This document shows positions 1 through 9,095 of a DNA stretch of 64,000 bases, one piece after another. The first letter of the stretch is position 1. Each line of letters starts with the position of its first letter. The translations under genes and the position numbers were made by a program. The DNA is taken from the NCBI RefSeq assembly GCF_010550695.1, contig NZ_JAAGOB010000005.1:245547-309546 (forward strand), given 5' to 3'. The stretch is from Phytoactinopolyspora alkaliphila (GTDB lineage Bacteria > Actinomycetota > Actinomycetes > Jiangellales > Jiangellaceae). Under the pieces are notes generated by a model. It did not search any database. It was not told where the DNA came from and saw only the letters and a program-made list of their open reading frames with translations.

Positions 1-2
1 TC

Positions 3-434
3 GGCGTTAACCTGTGGCTGAGCTTTCCCTACTGGTTCCTCGTCTGTACCGGAGCATTGCAGTCACTGCCGAGTGATGTGCTCGAGGCAGCGCGCATCGA
101 CGGTGCCGGCCGGTGGCGGACCTGGACGTCGGTCATGCCGCCGCTGCTGCTCATCTCGACGGCGCCGCTGATCATCGCGTCCTTCGCCTTCAACTTCAAC
201 AACTTCACGATCATCTACATGCTCACCGAAGGTCATCCCCGCTTCACCGACACGTCCGCGGTGCTCGGGCACACCGACATCCTCATCACGATGATCTACC
301 AGATCTCAGGCGTCGCCGGTGGCCGGGCCGACTACGGCCTGGCCAGCGCGCTGTCGATCATCGTGTTCCTCGTCGTCGGTGTGATCTCCGCGTTCGCGTT
401 CCGGCGTACCCGCAGACTCGAGGAGATCCTGTGA
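3..434 (+). CDS. Sugar ABC transporter permease, MalF type (5' partial)
   Basis: Inner-membrane subunit of a carbohydrate uptake (CUT1) ABC importer; only the last 143 codons are in the window, read from base 3. The EAA loop that contacts the ATPase is clear (EAARIDGAGRWRTWTSVMPP), followed by hydrophobic segments and a basic C-terminus (RRTRRLEEIL). Its TGA overlaps the ATG of the next permease by one base, so the two are co-transcribed. The secreted galactanase downstream suggests the substrate is galacto-oligosaccharides from arabinogalactan. The binding protein must lie upstream, and no ATPase gene follows, as is usual for actinobacterial CUT1 systems that share one MsiK-type ATPase. Confidence 0.9.
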   Translation, partial: GVNLWLSFPYWFLVCTGALQSLPSDVLEAARIDGAGRWRTWTSVMPPLLLISTAPLIIASFAFNFNNFTIIYMLTEGHPRFTDTSAVLGHTDILITMIYQISGVAGGRADYGLASALSIIVFLVVGVISAFAFRRTRRLEEIL

Positions 435-1336
435 TGGCCACGACAATGCAGGCTGCCCCCGCGCGAGTCGATTCCCGGTCCGCGGCCGTGCGGCGGCGAC
501 GCTGGCTGGCAGAGGTGGGCTGGAAATATCCGGTGGGTCTATTGCTCGTGTTCTACGCGGCCTTTCCACTGGCCTACGTCCTTTCAGCGGCCATCGCCTC
601 ATCCGGGACCCTGACCGGTTCGACGGAGCTGTTCCGGTCGGTCTCCGCGGCCAACTTCACCGCACTCGGTGATACCCAGTTCTGGACGTGGATGGCCAAC
701 ACCCTCATCATCGCGGGGGCGACGGCGGCCGGATCGGTGCTCATGGGAGCGGCCGCGGCCTACGCGTTCTCCCGGTTCCGGTTCACCGGCCGGCGCGGTG
801 GGTTGACCGCATTGCTCATCATCCAGATGTTCCCGCAGATGCTGGCATTCATCTCGATCTTCCTACTGTTGCTGGCGCTCGGGAATGTCGTGCCCGCCCT
901 CGGCCTCAACTCCAGGCTCGCCTTGATCTGCGTGTACCTCGGTGGAGCGCTCGGCACCAACACGTTCCTCATGTACGGGTTCTTCAATACGATCCCGCGG
1001 GAAATCGACGAGGCGGCCAAGATCGACGGCGCCACCCATGCGCAGACCTACTGGACGATCATCCTGCGCCTGGTCACTCCGATCCTGGCCGTCGTCGGAC
1101 TGCTGTCGTTCGTCGGCGCCTTCGGCGACTTCATCCTGGCTCGCATCATCCTCACCTCCGAAAGGAACTGGACGCTCGCGGTCGGCATGTACGCGTGGGT
1201 CTCCGACCAGCTCAATGCGAACTGGGGACTGTTCGCGGCCGGAGCGGTGATCGCGAGCCTGCCGATCCTCACGCTCTTCCTGTTGCTGCAGAGATACATC
1301 GTCGGCGGACTGACTGCTGGATCTGTCAAGGGTTGA
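434..1336 (+). CDS. Sugar ABC transporter permease, MalG type
   Basis: Second membrane subunit of the CUT1 importer, 300 aa, normal length. The N-terminus is basic and cytoplasmic, with about six membrane segments and the EAA loop EIDEAAKIDGATHAQTYW near residue 195. The C-terminus (QRYIVGGLTAGSVKG) is the standard MalG ending. The ATG at 434 shares its A with the TGA of the preceding permease, which fixes the start. A 76-base gap separates it from the GH53 galactanase on the same strand, so the three genes probably form one arabinogalactan-use operon. Substrate is inferred from context only. Confidence 0.93.
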   Translation: MATTMQAAPARVDSRSAAVRRRRWLAEVGWKYPVGLLLVFYAAFPLAYVLSAAIASSGTLTGSTELFRSVSAANFTALGDTQFWTWMANTLIIAGATAAGSVLMGAAAAYAFSRFRFTGRRGGLTALLIIQMFPQMLAFISIFLLLLALGNVVPALGLNSRLALICVYLGGALGTNTFLMYGFFNTIPREIDEAAKIDGATHAQTYWTIILRLVTPILAVVGLLSFVGAFGDFILARIILTSERNWTLAVGMYAWVSDQLNANWGLFAAGAVIASLPILTLFLLLQRYIVGGLTAGSVKG

Positions 1337-1412
1337 TCATCGCCCCGGGAAGGAGGACCACCAGCACCAGGCGGAGTCTGTATCGAGGTCGACCGATAGG
1401 AAGCGAGAGATT

Positions 1413-3506
1413 ATGACATCGCACCAGCGACGTGGCGTCCGTGGCCTGACTGCTACGGCCGTGGCCGGAGCACTGCTTCTCACGATTCCGGCGGCGGCCG
1501 CCCCGGATGATGGCGGACCGGTGGAGGCAGGGATCTTCGTGGAGAAAGTGCATGACCTATCTGAGGACTTCATTCATGGCGCCGACATCTCGACGGTCCT
1601 CTCACTTGAAGAGAGCGGCGTGACGTTCTACGACACGGCCGGCAACAAAGCGGATCTGTTCGCGGTGCTGGCCGACGCCGGGATCACCGACATCCGCATC
1701 CGGGTGTGGAACGACCCCTGGGACGCCGAAGGCCGGGGGTATGGAGGTGGCAACGTCGACGTGCCACGGGCGGTCGAGATCGGGCAGAGGGCTACCGCCC
1801 ACGGTATGAGCGTCCTGGTCAACTTCCACTACTCCGACTTCTGGGCCGATCCCAGCAAGCAGCACGTGCCCAAAGCCTGGGAGGGCATGAGCGTCGACGA
1901 GAAGGTCGACGCGCTGGGTGACTTCACTCGCGAGGCGCTCGAGGAGTTCCGGAACGCGGGTGTGGACGTCCGTATGGTTCAGGTCGGTAATGAGACGAAT
2001 CACGCCGTCTCCGGTGTGAGCGCCTGGCCCGATCGGGCCCGGATGTTCTCCGCCGGAAGCGCCGCGGTGAGGGAGGTCTTCCCGGACGCGCTCGTTGCGC
2101 TGCACTTCACCAATCCTGAGCGGGCTGGCAACTACGCCACATATGCCGCGCAGCTGGACCAGCACGGCGTCGACTACGACGTCTTCGCCAGTTCCTACTA
2201 CGCGTTCTGGCACGGCACCCTGGAGAACCTCAGCGAGGTGCTGTCACACGTCGCCGAGACGTACGACAAGAAGATCATCGTCACCGAGACCTCGTGGGCT
2301 TACACGCTCGAGGACGGTGACGGCACGGGGAACATCATCAGCAGCGACCCCGGTATGGAACGGTATCCCGTGAGCGTTCAAGGGCAGGCCAACAAGGTGC
2401 GCGACGTCATCGCCACGGTGAACGACCTCGGCGATGCCGGGCTCGGCGTCTACTACTGGGAGCCGGCGTGGCTGCCGGTCGGACCGCCGGACCAGCTCGA
2501 GCAGAACCGTCTGCTCTGGGAGGAGCACGGCTCCGGTTGGGCGACGAGCTACGCCGCCGAGTACGACCCGGACGACGCCGGCCAGTACTACGGCGGGTCG
2601 GCGTGGGACAACCAGGCGCTGTTCGACTTCGAGGGGCATCCCCTCGAGTCTCTACAGGTGTTCCGGTACGTCTACACCGGAGCCGTCGCGCCGCTGGAGG
2701 TGGTGGGCGTCGAGTCACCTCAGCTGGTGGTCGTCCACGGCGACGAGATCGGCCTGCCGCCGACGGTCCGGGTGACGTTCAATGACGGCTCGGTGGAGAA
2801 CCATGCCGTGGCCTGGAACGACGACGACGTCGCGGCGGTCGACGGACCGGGAACGTATGAGATCCGCGGCCTGACGGAGTCCGATCTCGAGGTGACGGCC
2901 ACCGTCGTCGTCCGACCGGTCAATCATGTGCGCAACGGCAGTTTCGAGGACGCCGACCTGAGCATGTGGGCCATCGCCGGTGAAGGCGCGTCGGTTCAGG
3001 AGACTGGAGACGCCTTCGATGGTGCGCGGGCGGTGGCATTCTGGGCGCCGGATCCGTACGAGTTCACCGTCACCCAGCGCGTCGAGGGTCTGACGCCCGG
3101 CATCTACCGGCTGTCGGCCACGGCACAGGGCGGAGACAGCCCGGCGACCGATGCGCGGCGGCTCACCGCCACCACCTCCGCTGGCGAGTACGACGCTGAG
3201 TTGCGGCTCGACGGCTGGCGGACGTGGCGCACGGCGACGGTCGGGGACATAGTTGTGGGCGACGACGGCATGGTCAGTGTGGTTGCGTCGTTCACGCTGT
3301 CCGGCGGTGCCTGGGGCACGTTGGATGACGTCGTACTGGAGCGCGTGGGCGAGCCGGATCCGGCGTGGCCCGCCTGGGATCCCGCGCAGGTATACGTGGC
3401 CGGCGACCGGGTGACGCATGACGGTGACGTCTACGAAGCGTCGCGGCGCAACCGTGGCAAGGAGCCCGGCGCCAAACCGCGGGGTCCGTGGGAGCTGGTC
3501 GCCTAG
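1413..3506 (+). CDS. Secreted arabinogalactan endo-beta-1,4-galactanase (GH53) with accessory domains
   Basis: 697-aa secreted enzyme predicted to cut beta-1,4-galactan side chains. Residues 1-30 are a Sec signal peptide ending in an Ala-rich stretch. The GH53 barrel spans about 50-430; the acid/base Glu is E194 (MVQVGNETNHAVSG) and the nucleophile is E292 (IIVTETSWAYT), both in the expected family contexts. Then come a bacterial Ig-like domain (about 430-505), a beta-sandwich resembling a carbohydrate-binding module (about 507-645) and a short CBM5/12-like domain at the C-terminus (WDPAQVYVAGDRVTHDGDVY). An AGGAAGCGAGAG purine stretch precedes the ATG. Products would enter by the permeases upstream. 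Confidence 0.93.
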   Translation: MTSHQRRGVRGLTATAVAGALLLTIPAAAAPDDGGPVEAGIFVEKVHDLSEDFIHGADISTVLSLEESGVTFYDTAGNKADLFAVLADAGITDIRIRVWNDPWDAEGRGYGGGNVDVPRAVEIGQRATAHGMSVLVNFHYSDFWADPSKQHVPKAWEGMSVDEKVDALGDFTREALEEFRNAGVDVRMVQVGNETNHAVSGVSAWPDRARMFSAGSAAVREVFPDALVALHFTNPERAGNYATYAAQLDQHGVDYDVFASSYYAFWHGTLENLSEVLSHVAETYDKKIIVTETSWAYTLEDGDGTGNIISSDPGMERYPVSVQGQANKVRDVIATVNDLGDAGLGVYYWEPAWLPVGPPDQLEQNRLLWEEHGSGWATSYAAEYDPDDAGQYYGGSAWDNQALFDFEGHPLESLQVFRYVYTGAVAPLEVVGVESPQLVVVHGDEIGLPPTVRVTFNDGSVENHAVAWNDDDVAAVDGPGTYEIRGLTESDLEVTATVVVRPVNHVRNGSFEDADLSMWAIAGEGASVQETGDAFDGARAVAFWAPDPYEFTVTQRVEGLTPGIYRLSATAQGGDSPATDARRLTATTSAGEYDAELRLDGWRTWRTATVGDIVVGDDGMVSVVASFTLSGGAWGTLDDVVLERVGEPDPAWPAWDPAQVYVAGDRVTHDGDVYEASRRNRGKEPGAKPRGPWELVA

Positions 3507-3509
3507 GCG

Positions 3510-3538
3510 GCTGAGGCGGTGGCGTTGATCGCCTCAGC
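3510..3538. terminator. Bidirectional hairpin between convergent GH53 and GH15 genes
   Basis: Perfect 9-bp inverted repeat GCTGAGGCG / CGCCTCAGC with an 11-base loop, starting 4 bases after the GH53 stop and overlapping the stop codon of the converging GH15 gene. No clear T-run, as is common for actinobacterial terminators. Confidence 0.6.
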
Positions 3539-5375
3539 GTGAGACGCCACCGCGTCGGTCTGCCCAGCCATGCAGCGCGTCGGTTCGTCCGGCTTCGTCG
3601 AGGTTCAGCGCCGCCTGGATAATGCTCAGGTGGGTGAAAGCCTGCGGATAGTTGCCCAGCATTGTGCCGTCGGTGGTCATCTGCTCGGAGAACAATCCCA
3701 GGCTGCCGGCGCGTTCGCACAATGCGGCGAAGCGTCGCTCGGCTTCTGCGGCGCGGCCCGCCAAGACAAGCGCGGAGATCATCTCGAACGAGCAGAGCAA
3801 GAACGCTCCTTCTGGACTGTCCATCCCGTCCTCGGTGGCGCCCGGATCGTAGCGATGGATCAGGCCGGTGCCGTCTCCGAGCTCCGCGTCTATGCGCTCC
3901 AGGGTGGCCACGACGCGCGGATCGTCTCCGTCGAGAAATCCGAGCAGTGGCAGCCGCAAGAGGGACGCGTCGACGTTCGTCGAACCGTAGGACTGCACGA
4001 ACGAACCCACCGCATCGTCGTATTCGTGGTTGAGAACGTCCTCGCGGACGAGCTCGCGTTCGCGCCGCCACCTGGTGATCGGCACCTGTGTGCTGCCCAC
4101 ATGTTCGGCGAGGCGGATGGCGCGGTCGAAACACGCCCACGCATAGAGCTTCGAGTGTGTCCAATGTCGCTCCGGCCCCTGTACCTCCCAGATGCCCGAA
4201 TCCGGTTCTCGCCAGCGTTTCGCGTTGATGTCCACCACATGCCACAGGCGGGTCAGATCGACCTCTGTGAGCTTCCCGGTCACCTCGTGATAGGCAAGAG
4301 CGGCCTCCAGGACGTGCCCGTAGACGTCGAGCTGGTGCTGTGTTGCGGCCTCGTTGCCAGTCCGGACCGGTAACGAATCGAGATAGCCGGCGAGATGTTC
4401 CTGATTCTTCTCCCCGGCGACCTCGGCGCCATCGATACAGAACACGGGCGCCAGCCGGGCTGCGGCGTCGTCGCACCGGCTGAGGAGGAAACCGACGTAG
4501 CGGCCTGCTTCCTCCTCGTGGCCCAGTCGAAGGAGTTCAAGGACCACGAGGCCGGCGTCGCGGGGCCACATGTACCGGTAGTCCCAGTTCCGGGGACCAC
4601 CTGGCCACTCGGGCAATGAGGTGGTGGGCGCCGCGATCAGCGCATCGCTCTCGTCGAACAGCATCCCCCGGAGCACTACGGCGCTGTGCCGGACCTGAGT
4701 GGCGCCCGCGCCGTCGTAGTCGGAGCGGGCGGACCAGCGTTGCCAGGCGCGGACCGTCTCGTCACGCAATCGCTCAGCGTCCGCCCGGGTGACCGGCTCG
4801 GTTGGTGTGGCTGGGTAATCCAGCGCCATCGCAACGGCCTCACCCGCGGCCAGCTCTGCGTCGACCCCGGGCAAGCCACCTTCCATGAGGGCGGGAAGCG
4901 GATCCGCGGAGAACAGGAGCCCTTCGCGTTCCATGATCTGCCGGCTGGAAGCTTCCCAGCGACCTTCCCGGACACCGTAACCCGGCCGGGCGCGCACGCG
5001 CGAGCGGACTCGGGCTCGTCCCTGATCACAGGTCACAAGCCGGACGAGGCGGCCTGTCGGTCCAACCTCGGCGGAGCCTGGAGGCGTGCGAGCGGCGAGA
5101 AAGTCGTACACGGTGACGTCGCCTTGTTCGCCGGCCCATCGACTGCGCAGCACGAGTGTGCCGGGGACATAGTCTCGTTCGACCACTCGGGTGCCGGACA
5201 CCTCCAGCTCCCACGCTCCGCCCCGCTCGCGGTCGAGGATCCGAGCGAACACGCTGGGGCTGTCGAACCGCGGGGCGCACAGCCACTCCACCGCGCCATC
5301 CGGGCCTATGAGGGCAGCGGTGTGGCAGTCGGACAGGTACGCGTATTCGCCGATAGGCGGAAAGCTCTGGCTCAT
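3534..5375 (-). CDS. GH15 family glycosidase (glucoamylase/trehalase type)
   Basis: 613-aa cytoplasmic enzyme with no signal peptide. The start MSQSFPPIGEYAYLSDC matches the usual N-terminus of actinobacterial GH15 proteins; a longer open frame upstream is non-homologous coding shadow of the LLM gene. An N-terminal beta-sandwich (about 1-230) is followed by the (alpha/alpha)6 barrel with the catalytic-region motifs NWDYRYMWPRDAG and DSPEGAFLLCSFEM; the Glu in the latter is the expected second catalytic residue. The ATG overlaps the LLM stop (ATGA), so the two are translationally coupled. Actinobacterial members include trehalases and alpha-glucosidases; the substrate cannot be fixed from sequence. 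Confidence 0.88.
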   Translation of the reverse strand: MSQSFPPIGEYAYLSDCHTAALIGPDGAVEWLCAPRFDSPSVFARILDRERGGAWELEVSGTRVVERDYVPGTLVLRSRWAGEQGDVTVYDFLAARTPPGSAEVGPTGRLVRLVTCDQGRARVRSRVRARPGYGVREGRWEASSRQIMEREGLLFSADPLPALMEGGLPGVDAELAAGEAVAMALDYPATPTEPVTRADAERLRDETVRAWQRWSARSDYDGAGATQVRHSAVVLRGMLFDESDALIAAPTTSLPEWPGGPRNWDYRYMWPRDAGLVVLELLRLGHEEEAGRYVGFLLSRCDDAAARLAPVFCIDGAEVAGEKNQEHLAGYLDSLPVRTGNEAATQHQLDVYGHVLEAALAYHEVTGKLTEVDLTRLWHVVDINAKRWREPDSGIWEVQGPERHWTHSKLYAWACFDRAIRLAEHVGSTQVPITRWRRERELVREDVLNHEYDDAVGSFVQSYGSTNVDASLLRLPLLGFLDGDDPRVVATLERIDAELGDGTGLIHRYDPGATEDGMDSPEGAFLLCSFEMISALVLAGRAAEAERRFAALCERAGSLGLFSEQMTTDGTMLGNYPQAFTHLSIIQAALNLDEAGRTDALHGWADRRGGVSR

Positions 5376-6337
5376 GGGCTTGTCCGCAACTGGGGCAAAA
5401 CGTGCTCCCCGAAGGCCTCGATGAATGGGCGCTGGTCTTTGCCCACATGATGGATCATGATCCGGTCGAATCCGAGCTCGGCCTGGTGACGCAGCCAGTC
5501 CGCATGTTCGTCGAGGTCGAGGGAGACTCGGACGAAGGATTCGACCGTGTCGGCATCGATGAACCGGCCCGCACCCTCGAAGTGTTCTGGCAGGGTGAGC
5601 TCCCAGTCGACATCCCCTCCGAGGATAGGCTCCCGCCACTGGTCGCACGCGATCTCCAAGGCGGTGGCGTGGTCATTCGCCCAGGAGAGGTGAACTTGGA
5701 GCACTCCGGGACCGGTCCCTCCGGCGTCGCGGTATGCCCGCAGTGTGTCAGCCTGCGCGTCGCCGACCTGGTTGATAGTGATCAGCCCGTCCGACCAGAC
5801 GGCGACGTCGGCGGCACTCGGCGGCGTGACCGCCGCCCCGAGAATCGGAGGGGGCTGCTCCGGAAGGCTCCAGAGCCGCGCCCGGTCGACCCGGACGAGA
5901 CCGTCGTGGCTGACCGTCTCGCCGGCCAGTAGAGCGCGCATGACGTGTGCGCATTCGGCGAGGCGCTTGTTTCGAGTGGCCTTGTCTGGCCATCCGCGAC
6001 CAGTGACGTGTTCGTTGAGGGCCTGTCCGCTTCCCAGCGCCAGCCAGAACCGCGCTGGAAACATCCTGGCCATGGTGGCCGCGGATTGGGCGAGAACGGC
6101 CGGATGATATCGATCGCCAGGCGCAGAGACCACGCCCATGCGCAGGCTCGTGGTGGCCATGGCGGCGCCGAGCCACACCCAAGCCTGACCCGAATGGCCT
6201 TGCCTCTTGCTCCACGGCGCGAAGTGGTCGGAGCACATAGCCTGGTCGAGACCGGCCTTTTCGGCGAGGCGCACGGTTTCCAGGAGAGTCTCGGGCCCGA
6301 GTTGTTCGTGCGAAGCGTGATATCCGTACTCCGTCAT
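5372..6337 (-). CDS. LLM-class flavin-dependent oxidoreductase
   Basis: 321-aa luciferase-like TIM barrel. The N-terminus MTEYGYHASHEQLGPE, the segment LDQAMCSDHFAPWSKRQGHS and the FWLALGSGQALNEHVTGRGWP region resemble F420-dependent glucose-6-phosphate dehydrogenase relatives and, more closely, the TIGR03885 group described as flavin-dependent but not F420-dependent. It is translationally coupled to the GH15 gene by an ATGA overlap, which implies a shared sugar-related role, for example oxidation of the released sugar. The cofactor is not decidable by eye. It is separated from pckG by a strong hairpin, so it starts its own transcription unit. Confidence 0.85.
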   Translation of the reverse strand: MTEYGYHASHEQLGPETLLETVRLAEKAGLDQAMCSDHFAPWSKRQGHSGQAWVWLGAAMATTSLRMGVVSAPGDRYHPAVLAQSAATMARMFPARFWLALGSGQALNEHVTGRGWPDKATRNKRLAECAHVMRALLAGETVSHDGLVRVDRARLWSLPEQPPPILGAAVTPPSAADVAVWSDGLITINQVGDAQADTLRAYRDAGGTGPGVLQVHLSWANDHATALEIACDQWREPILGGDVDWELTLPEHFEGAGRFIDADTVESFVRVSLDLDEHADWLRHQAELGFDRIMIHHVGKDQRPFIEAFGEHVLPQLRTSP

Positions 6338-6404
6338 GTGACTCCCGTCAGGGCTGCCCGATGGTTCCCTGGCTACCCGGGCGTTGTGTCGGCAAACGTC
6401 ACAC

Positions 6405-6434
6405 GGCTGGGCACCGGTACCCCGGTGCCCAGCC
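6405..6434 (-). terminator. Rho-independent-type hairpin after pckG
   Basis: Perfect 13-bp stem (arm GGCTGGGCACCGG and its complement) with a 4-base loop, beginning 11 bases after the pckG stop codon and ending about 70 bases before the LLM gene. It should insulate pckG from the downstream LLM-GH15 pair. Confidence 0.75.
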
Positions 6435-6445
6435 TGCGTACCCGG

Positions 6446-8284
6446 CTACGTTATGCCGAGCCGAGTCTTCAGACCGTCGAGCTCTGCCCACAGCAGGGTG
6501 GGAAGCTTGTCCCCGAACTTTTCTAACCACGCAGTGATGTCCGGCACCTCAGCGCGCCACTCGCCTGGGTCGACGCGCAGGCAGAGCTCCAACTGCTGGG
6601 GAGTGAGGTCCAACCCGTCGACGTCGAGGGACTCCGGGGTCGGCACACGACCGATCGGCGTCTCGGTGGCCTCGGCGGTGCCATCCAGCCGCTCCACGAC
6701 CCACTTCAGGACCCGGCCGTTTTCGCCGAACCCTGGCCAGGCGAAGCCGCCGTCCTCGTCCCGGCGGAACCAGTTGACGTAGAAGATCTTGGGCAACTTC
6801 TCCGCGTCGGCATCCTTGCCGAGCGAGATCCAGTGCCCGAAGTAGTCGCCGCCGTTGTAGCCGATGAACGGCAGCATGGCCATCGGGTCTCGGCGGATCA
6901 CGCCCACCTTGCCGGCTGCGGCGGCCGTTGTCTCCGAGGACAGCGTCGCACCCATGAAGACTCCATGGGTCCAGTCGCGCGCTTCGGTGACCAGCGGTAT
7001 CGTCGTCGCGCGTCGTCCTCCGAAGAGGATGGCCGAGATCGGCACACCGCGCGGGTCGTCGTACTCGGGGGCGATGATCGGGCACTGGGTGATGGGTGTG
7101 CAGAAGCGGGAGTTGGGATGTGCGGCCGGCTCGTCCGACTCCGGAGTCCACTCCCGGCCCTTCCAATCCGTCAGGTGCGCGGGCGCGTCCTTGGTCATGC
7201 CCTCCCACCAGATGTCACCGTCGCCGGTGAGCGCCACGTTGGTGAACAGGCTGTTGCCCTTCGCGATGGTGCGCATGGCGTTCGGGTTGGTCTTCCATCC
7301 GGTGCCGGGAGCTACGCCGAAGAGGCCGTACTCGGGGTTGAGCGCGTAGAGGCGGCCGTCGTCGCCGAACCGCATCCAGGCGATGTCGTCGCCGAGAGTC
7401 TCCACCTTCCAGCCCGGGATGGTCGGCTCCAGCATGGCGAGGTTGGTCTTGCCGCACGCGGACGGGAAAGCCGCGGCGATATAGCGCACGGTGCCGAGCG
7501 GCGAGGTCAGTTTGAGGATGAGCATGTGCTCGGCCAGCCAGCCCTCGTCGCGGCCCATGACGCTTGCGATGCGCAGGGAGTAGCACTTCTTGCCGAGCAG
7601 CGAGTTGCCACCGTATCCGGAGCCGTAGGACCAGATCATCCGTTCTTCGGGGAACTGCGTGATGAACTTCGTCTGGTTGCACGGCCAGGGCACGTCCTGC
7701 TGGCCGGGCTCGAGCGGGGCGCCGACGGAATGCAGGCAGGGGACGAAGTCCGCGGAACTGCCCATGGCCTCCAGGACGTGTGTGCCCATCCGGGCCATGA
7801 TGCGCATGGAGGCCACGACGTAGGCGGAGTCGGTGAGCTCGACGCCGAACATCGGGTTGGGCGAGTTCACCGGCCCCATGCAGAACGGGATGACGTACAT
7901 GGTGCGTCCACGCATGCAGCCGCGGTACAACTCCGTCATCTCGGCCTTCATCTCGGCCGGGTCGCGCCAGTTGTTCGTGGGGCCAGCGTCGGCCTCGTCC
8001 ACCGAACAGATGAAGGTGCGCTCCTCGACCCTGGCGACATCCGTGGGGTCGGTGCGCGCCCAGAACGAGTTGGGCTTCGTCTCCGGATCTAGACGTACGA
8101 GTGTCCCCGCGGCGACGAGCTCGTCGGTAAGGGCGGTCCACTCCGCGTCCGAGCCGTCGCACCAATGGATGCGGTCCGGCTGAGTCAGATCGGCGACTTC
8201 CCGGATCCACGCGATCAGGCCTTGGTGCGAGGTAGGAACGTCGTCGAAGCTGTGGGAGACGTGATGATCGGCGATGGCTGTCAT
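6446..8284 (-). CDS. pckG: Phosphoenolpyruvate carboxykinase (GTP)
   Basis: 612 aa, full length for the GTP-dependent class. It decarboxylates and phosphorylates oxaloacetate to PEP with GTP, the first step of gluconeogenesis, in the cytosol. Seen directly: the [17 protein letters not shown] substrate/manganese region, the P-loop [13 protein letters not shown], the kinase-2 motif GDDIAWM with its metal-binding Asp, and the C-terminal nucleotide-site region. It is monocistronic: a hairpin follows at 6405-6434 and a 364-base non-coding stretch precedes it. It has no functional link to its neighbours. Confidence 0.98.
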   Translation of the reverse strand: MTAIADHHVSHSFDDVPTSHQGLIAWIREVADLTQPDRIHWCDGSDAEWTALTDELVAAGTLVRLDPETKPNSFWARTDPTDVARVEERTFICSVDEADAGPTNNWRDPAEMKAEMTELYRGCMRGRTMYVIPFCMGPVNSPNPMFGVELTDSAYVVASMRIMARMGTHVLEAMGSSADFVPCLHSVGAPLEPGQQDVPWPCNQTKFITQFPEERMIWSYGSGYGGNSLLGKKCYSLRIASVMGRDEGWLAEHMLILKLTSPLGTVRYIAAAFPSACGKTNLAMLEPTIPGWKVETLGDDIAWMRFGDDGRLYALNPEYGLFGVAPGTGWKTNPNAMRTIAKGNSLFTNVALTGDGDIWWEGMTKDAPAHLTDWKGREWTPESDEPAAHPNSRFCTPITQCPIIAPEYDDPRGVPISAILFGGRRATTIPLVTEARDWTHGVFMGATLSSETTAAAAGKVGVIRRDPMAMLPFIGYNGGDYFGHWISLGKDADAEKLPKIFYVNWFRRDEDGGFAWPGFGENGRVLKWVVERLDGTAEATETPIGRVPTPESLDVDGLDLTPQQLELCLRVDPGEWRAEVPDITAWLEKFGDKLPTLLWAELDGLKTRLGIT

Positions 8285-8648
8285 GGCGGTCGGCTCACCT
8301 CTTTGCTGTCACGCCGGCTATGCGGGGCCGACGGCGGATAGGCGAACGTCACCCGAGCCAGGCCATTCTGGAGCGGGCGGTGATTCGCGAATTGCTACGA
8401 CAGTAGGTAGCCAATCTCACGTCTTGGAACGGCCGAAGCCGTGAACAGAGTCACAAGCAGCGCCGAAAATACGTATAAAACGGGCACTGGTAATGACCTC
8501 ACCGTACCAAAATAGTTCTCGGTCCGTACCAGACGGGTTCTCTAGGGGCGTGAACCGCGCTGTAGGCATTGTCGTCCTGCCGACGTGCGGATTTCGCCTC
8601 CGGCCAGGATGGCCGGTACACTCTTCTCTGGCCCGCAAGATGGGCCAC
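8285..8648. other. Intergenic region between pckG and tRNA-Arg
   Basis: No gene is supported here. It must hold the pckG promoter (minus strand) and the tRNA promoter. For the tRNA, TACACT at 8617-8622 with TTCGCC at 8593-8598 (18-base spacer) is a possible promoter ending about 27 bases before the tRNA. An AT-richer patch around 8468-8515 (ATACGTATAAAAC, CCAAAATAG) stands out from the GC-rich surroundings and contains two copies of CCGTACCA. No operator could be assigned. Confidence 0.4.
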
Positions 8649-8721
8649 GCGCCCCTAGCTCAACGGATAGAGCATCTGACTACGGATCAGAAGGTTGGGG
8701 GTTCGAATCCCTCGGGGCGCG
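8649..8721 (+). tRNA. tRNA-Arg (anticodon ACG)
   Basis: A 73-base cloverleaf: acceptor arms GCGCCCC and GGGGCGC pair over 7 bp; D arm TAGCTCAACGGATAGAGC; anticodon stem TCTGA/TCAGA with loop CTACGGA, giving anticodon ACG; T arm with GGTTCGAATCC. No encoded CCA. It reads CGN arginine codons. Its 3' half lies 61 bases from an integrase remnant, which marks it as an integration site. Confidence 0.97.
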
Positions 8722-8781
8722 CGTTCCGAAAGCGGCTGGTCAGAGATTTCTGATCGGCCGCTTTCCAGTTTCACGACCACT

Positions 8782-9005
8782 TTACGACCATGATTCACTT
8801 CGTCGGGCTGAGTGCGGTGGCGGCGTTGGTGGAGCGACGCCGCGTCCCATGTAGACGTTCTGGGTCATGCTGGGTTCTTCGTGGCCGAGGTGGTCGGCGA
8901 TCTCGCGGGCGGTGAGTCCGGCTTGGTCGAGGCGGGTGGCGACGGTTTTGCGGAAGGTGTGGGAGGTGACCCAGTCGTAGCCGCCGGTGCCGTCTCCCGC
9001 CCGAA
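8782..9005 (-). pseudogene. Tyrosine recombinase (phage-type integrase) 3' remnant
   Basis: About 74 codons of an integrase C-terminus survive, ending at a TAA at 8782-8784. Recognisable are GYDWVTSHTFRKTVATRLD (box II His-x-x-Arg, the HTFR element), the spacing AREIADHLGH (second catalytic His) and the nucleophile region SMTQNVYMGRG (Tyr). The frame is closed immediately upstream by an in-frame TAA near 9006, so the N-terminal and core-binding domains and the first catalytic Arg are gone. The 3' end faces tRNA-Arg(ACG), the standard layout of an integrated element with its int gene beside the attachment site. This is the scar of a lost or decayed integrative element. Confidence 0.82.
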
Positions 9006-9059
9006 CTTATCGGCTGACCGACGTGCGTGGCAACGCGGTGGTGGCCACATTCCTGAAGT

Positions 9060-9079
9060 GATATCGTTAGGACGATATC
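9060..9079. promoter_or_regulatory. Palindromic operator of the vapBC module
   Basis: Perfect 8-bp inverted repeat GATATCGT-TAGG-ACGATATC, 17 bases before the vapB start codon. Ribbon-helix-helix antitoxins of this family typically autoregulate by binding such a site, so this is the likely autoregulatory operator. Confidence 0.7.
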
Positions 9080-9095
9080 GGAATGAGGTGTCTCC

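Noticed and set aside
5376-5648. N-terminal extension of the GH15 protein to a start at 5648
   Set aside because: The extension lies wholly inside the LLM gene, is Arg/Pro-rich without similarity, and the ATG at 5375 gives the family N-terminus and an ATGA coupling.
8417-8638. 73-aa reading frame on the minus strand between pckG and tRNA-Arg
   Set aside because: No ribosome-binding site, no recognisable domain, and it crosses the AT-rich probable promoter patch.
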